NCBI GenBank assembly: GCA_009731375.1
Contig: BJOX01000300.1
Coordinates: 525,999 to 589,998 of the forward strand
Source of the DNA: Paulinella micropora
Taxonomy: Eukaryota; Cercozoa; Imbricatea; Euglyphida
DNA length: 64,000 nucleotides
Direction of reading: 5' to 3'
The position numbers were made by a program, and so were the translations under genes. Shown piece after piece: positions 62,301 through 64,000 of the stretch (positions are counted from its first letter, which is position 1; every line of letters starts with the position of its first letter). The notes beneath the pieces are model-generated. The model ran no database searches. It saw only the letters and a program-made list of their open reading frames with translations, and was not told where the DNA came from.

Positions 62301-63911
62301 CTACAGCGGCGTCATTACCGACGGCGCCATCGGTAGTGGCGCCGCTGGCGCGGCCATGGCCGAGATCTCCTCCAGCAGCCCTTGCACTGCCTTGCTCCCG
62401 CCCACGATCGCCGCCGCGCTCTTTTCTTGTGCCCGCGCGAAGTTCTGCACGGCGGTTGCGCGGTAAAAGGCCGCCGACTCCGAAAAGAAGTGCTGGACTA
62501 CGCTGAGTGCCTCGCCGAAAGGCTTGAGCTTCTTTTCCAGGCCGGCCGGCAACGACTCTGCGCGCGCCGAGGACGACGACGACGACGACGAGGCCTCCGC
62601 CGCTTTTTCGGATTCCTGGCAGCTCTCCACGTAGCGCGGCGGGAGCCAGTTGGGGTCCTTGGCCCGCTTGCGTACCACCTCCAGCAAACCCGACGGCAGA
62701 ATGAAGCCCTTGGCCTGGCCCCTTTCGTCATATAGGCCCTGACCGCAGTGCTCGATTGCGGCCAGGTGCGGCTGCAAGTCGGCCGCCAGCCCGAGGCTCA
62801 CGAACGTGGCCAGCCTCGTCTGCAGGGCGACGTGGGGCAGGCCGTCCACGGTGCCCTTGCCCGCGGGGGCGCGCAGCGTCATCATGACGTACAGGGCCTC
62901 ACTGGACGCGGTAGTCAGCGGCTGGGGCGCCGAGCGATCGAAGGGGATAGCGGGCAGGATGATCAGCTGGCCCATATCGCCCACGATCAGCTCGCTAAAC
63001 ACGTCGCGGCCCAGGCTGTGCAGGTTGCGCGCCACGGGGTCAAACTTCTTGTGGTGCCCCACCAGTTCCTGGGGCGGGCGCCAGTGCAGGCCGCGCAACG
63101 CCTTGGACGTGCCTACGCGCACTTGCTGCACGGCCTTGTCCTTGCCGAACACGCCGAGCGCCGCCAGGCTCTTGCTGTTCAGCGGCTTGCTCAGGCGCAG
63201 CCGCGCGCTCCAGCCCCAGTTGCCGCGGCTCAGTGTACCAGTAGCCCCGGAGTTGTCGTTGTTGCCCGGCAGCCCCGGCTCCGTCATGTAGAATTTCTGC
63301 TTGGCCTGCAACTGCTGGGGCAGCGCGCGCGAGTCGTGCCGTACCGACCAGACCGCCTTCAGCAGGGCGCTGTGCTCCGCGAACTTACCCGCCAGGGCGC
63401 CGGGCATCTTGATGAGCGACTCTATGTTGTGGTTTTCCCAGGGGTTGATTTGTTGCCCGGCCTGCGACTGCGCGGCGGTCTGCAAGTCGGGGGCGCGTTT
63501 CTCCTCCGCTTCGTCCTCCGAACCCGACGTGGACGCAGAGCTGTCCCCCCTGGCGGGCTTCGCCTTCTTCTTGGGCTTGGCGCCTTCTTCGGTCTTTCTT
63601 TTCTTGGCGGTTCGGTCTTCTTCCGCTTCCTCCGGCTTTTTCTTGTTCTTCTTCTTGCTCTTCTTGCTCTTCTTGTTGCTCTTCTTGTGGCTCTTCTTGG
63701 CCTGGCCATCCGCGCTTGCTTCGCGGCGCCCACGTTTCTTGGACGGAGACGTTTCGTCCTCACTCTTCTCCTCCTCCTCTTCTTCGTGGTCGTCCGCGAT
63801 AAACGACCCGTCGTCGCTATCTTGTGATTCCTCCTCGCTGTCCAGGGACTCCTCTGAGTCGCTGCTCTCGTCGCTTCCGCCGTTCGCTTCAGAATCCAAG
63901 TACTTGCTCAT
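62301..63911 (-). CDS. Unknown 536-aa protein, GC-rich intronless ORF with acidic/Lys-rich N-terminus
   Basis: The likely start is the ATG at 63911 (MSKYLDSEANG); a further in-frame ATG at 63986 would add 25 residues. Residues 1-60 are Ser/Asp/Glu-rich (SDSEESLDSEEESQDSDDGS, FIADD), 60-130 are Lys-rich (KKSNKKSKKSKKKNKKK) and likely nuclear-targeting, then Ser/acidic again. About 150-400 is globular: QINPWENHNIESLIKMPGAL, FYMTEPGLPGNNDNSGATGT, HWRPPQELVGHHKKFDPVAR, GDMGQLIILPAIPF. The C-terminal part has a serine run and an Ala-rich helix. Base composition is much richer in GC than anything else in the window, and no intron is needed. This fits a host nuclear protein, a retrocopy or a captured viral gene; no family recognised. 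Confidence 0.65.
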   Translation of the reverse strand: MSKYLDSEANGGSDESSDSEESLDSEEESQDSDDGSFIADDHEEEEEEKSEDETSPSKKRGRREASADGQAKKSHKKSNKKSKKSKKKNKKKPEEAEEDRTAKKRKTEEGAKPKKKAKPARGDSSASTSGSEDEAEEKRAPDLQTAAQSQAGQQINPWENHNIESLIKMPGALAGKFAEHSALLKAVWSVRHDSRALPQQLQAKQKFYMTEPGLPGNNDNSGATGTLSRGNWGWSARLRLSKPLNSKSLAALGVFGKDKAVQQVRVGTSKALRGLHWRPPQELVGHHKKFDPVARNLHSLGRDVFSELIVGDMGQLIILPAIPFDRSAPQPLTTASSEALYVMMTLRAPAGKGTVDGLPHVALQTRLATFVSLGLAADLQPHLAAIEHCGQGLYDERGQAKGFILPSGLLEVVRKRAKDPNWLPPRYVESCQESEKAAEASSSSSSSSARAESLPAGLEKKLKPFGEALSVVQHFFSESAAFYRATAVQNFARAQEKSAAAIVGGSKAVQGLLEEISAMAAPAAPLPMAPSVMTPL

Positions 63912-64000
63912 GGTGGTTGTGTACCGTCTGCCAACCAAACAAAAAGTAGACACAACAACAAGAAGGTAGGAACGAGCGAGAAGCACTACGGCTGGGGGGG

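Overview
This window is nuclear DNA from a eukaryote. It has a many-exon, spliceosomal-intron gene, LTR and Penelope-like retrotransposons, a tRNA-derived SINE, long microsatellites and scaffold gaps. I cannot name the organism. An N-terminal-endonuclease Penelope element is compatible with invertebrates, algae and some protists. No rRNA, functional tRNA, CRISPR or prokaryotic operon is visible.

Region 1 (1-14052) is mobile DNA. A left-truncated gag-like fragment of a family I call G runs off the window start. It is followed by a roughly 1 kb terminal-inverted-repeat element (family R, copy 1). R copy 1 is split by a nearly perfect 10.6 kb Ty3/gypsy element on the minus strand: 237-bp LTRs about 99% identical, intact gag and pol in one frame separated by a single UGA.

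Region 2 (14945-16400) holds a small minus-strand three-exon gene of unknown function and GA-rich simple sequence.

Region 3 (16932-37482) is the most striking locus: one plus-strand gene of about 49 exons. A signal-peptide exon and a short second exon are followed by about 46 near-identical cysteine-rich exons and a terminal exon with a stop. Read across exon junctions, the cysteines give C-x6-C-x5-CC-x4-C-x6-C, the inhibitor cystine knot (knottin) pattern, tandemly repeated about 46 times. Every internal exon is phase 1-1 and a multiple of three, apart from one compensating pair. Introns range from about 55 bp to over 3.7 kb and carry microsatellites, SINEs and gaps.

Region 4 (37697-52306) starts with poly(A)/A-rich sequence, then R copy 2. 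That copy is interrupted by a degenerate G element (copy B, minus strand) and by a 5.7 kb Penelope-like element with 342-bp pseudo-LTRs, a GIY-YIG endonuclease ahead of a CxC linker, and a reverse transcriptase.

Region 5 (52307-62039) holds a decayed Ty1/copia element (minus) abutting G copy C (plus). G encodes a gag-like capsid, a CCHC-like knuckle, a retropepsin-like domain, acidic/Ser-rich linkers and a large conserved domain that I do not recognise. No reverse transcriptase is seen in any G copy.

Region 6 (62301-63911) is a GC-rich intronless minus-strand ORF of unknown function with an acidic/Lys-rich N-terminus.
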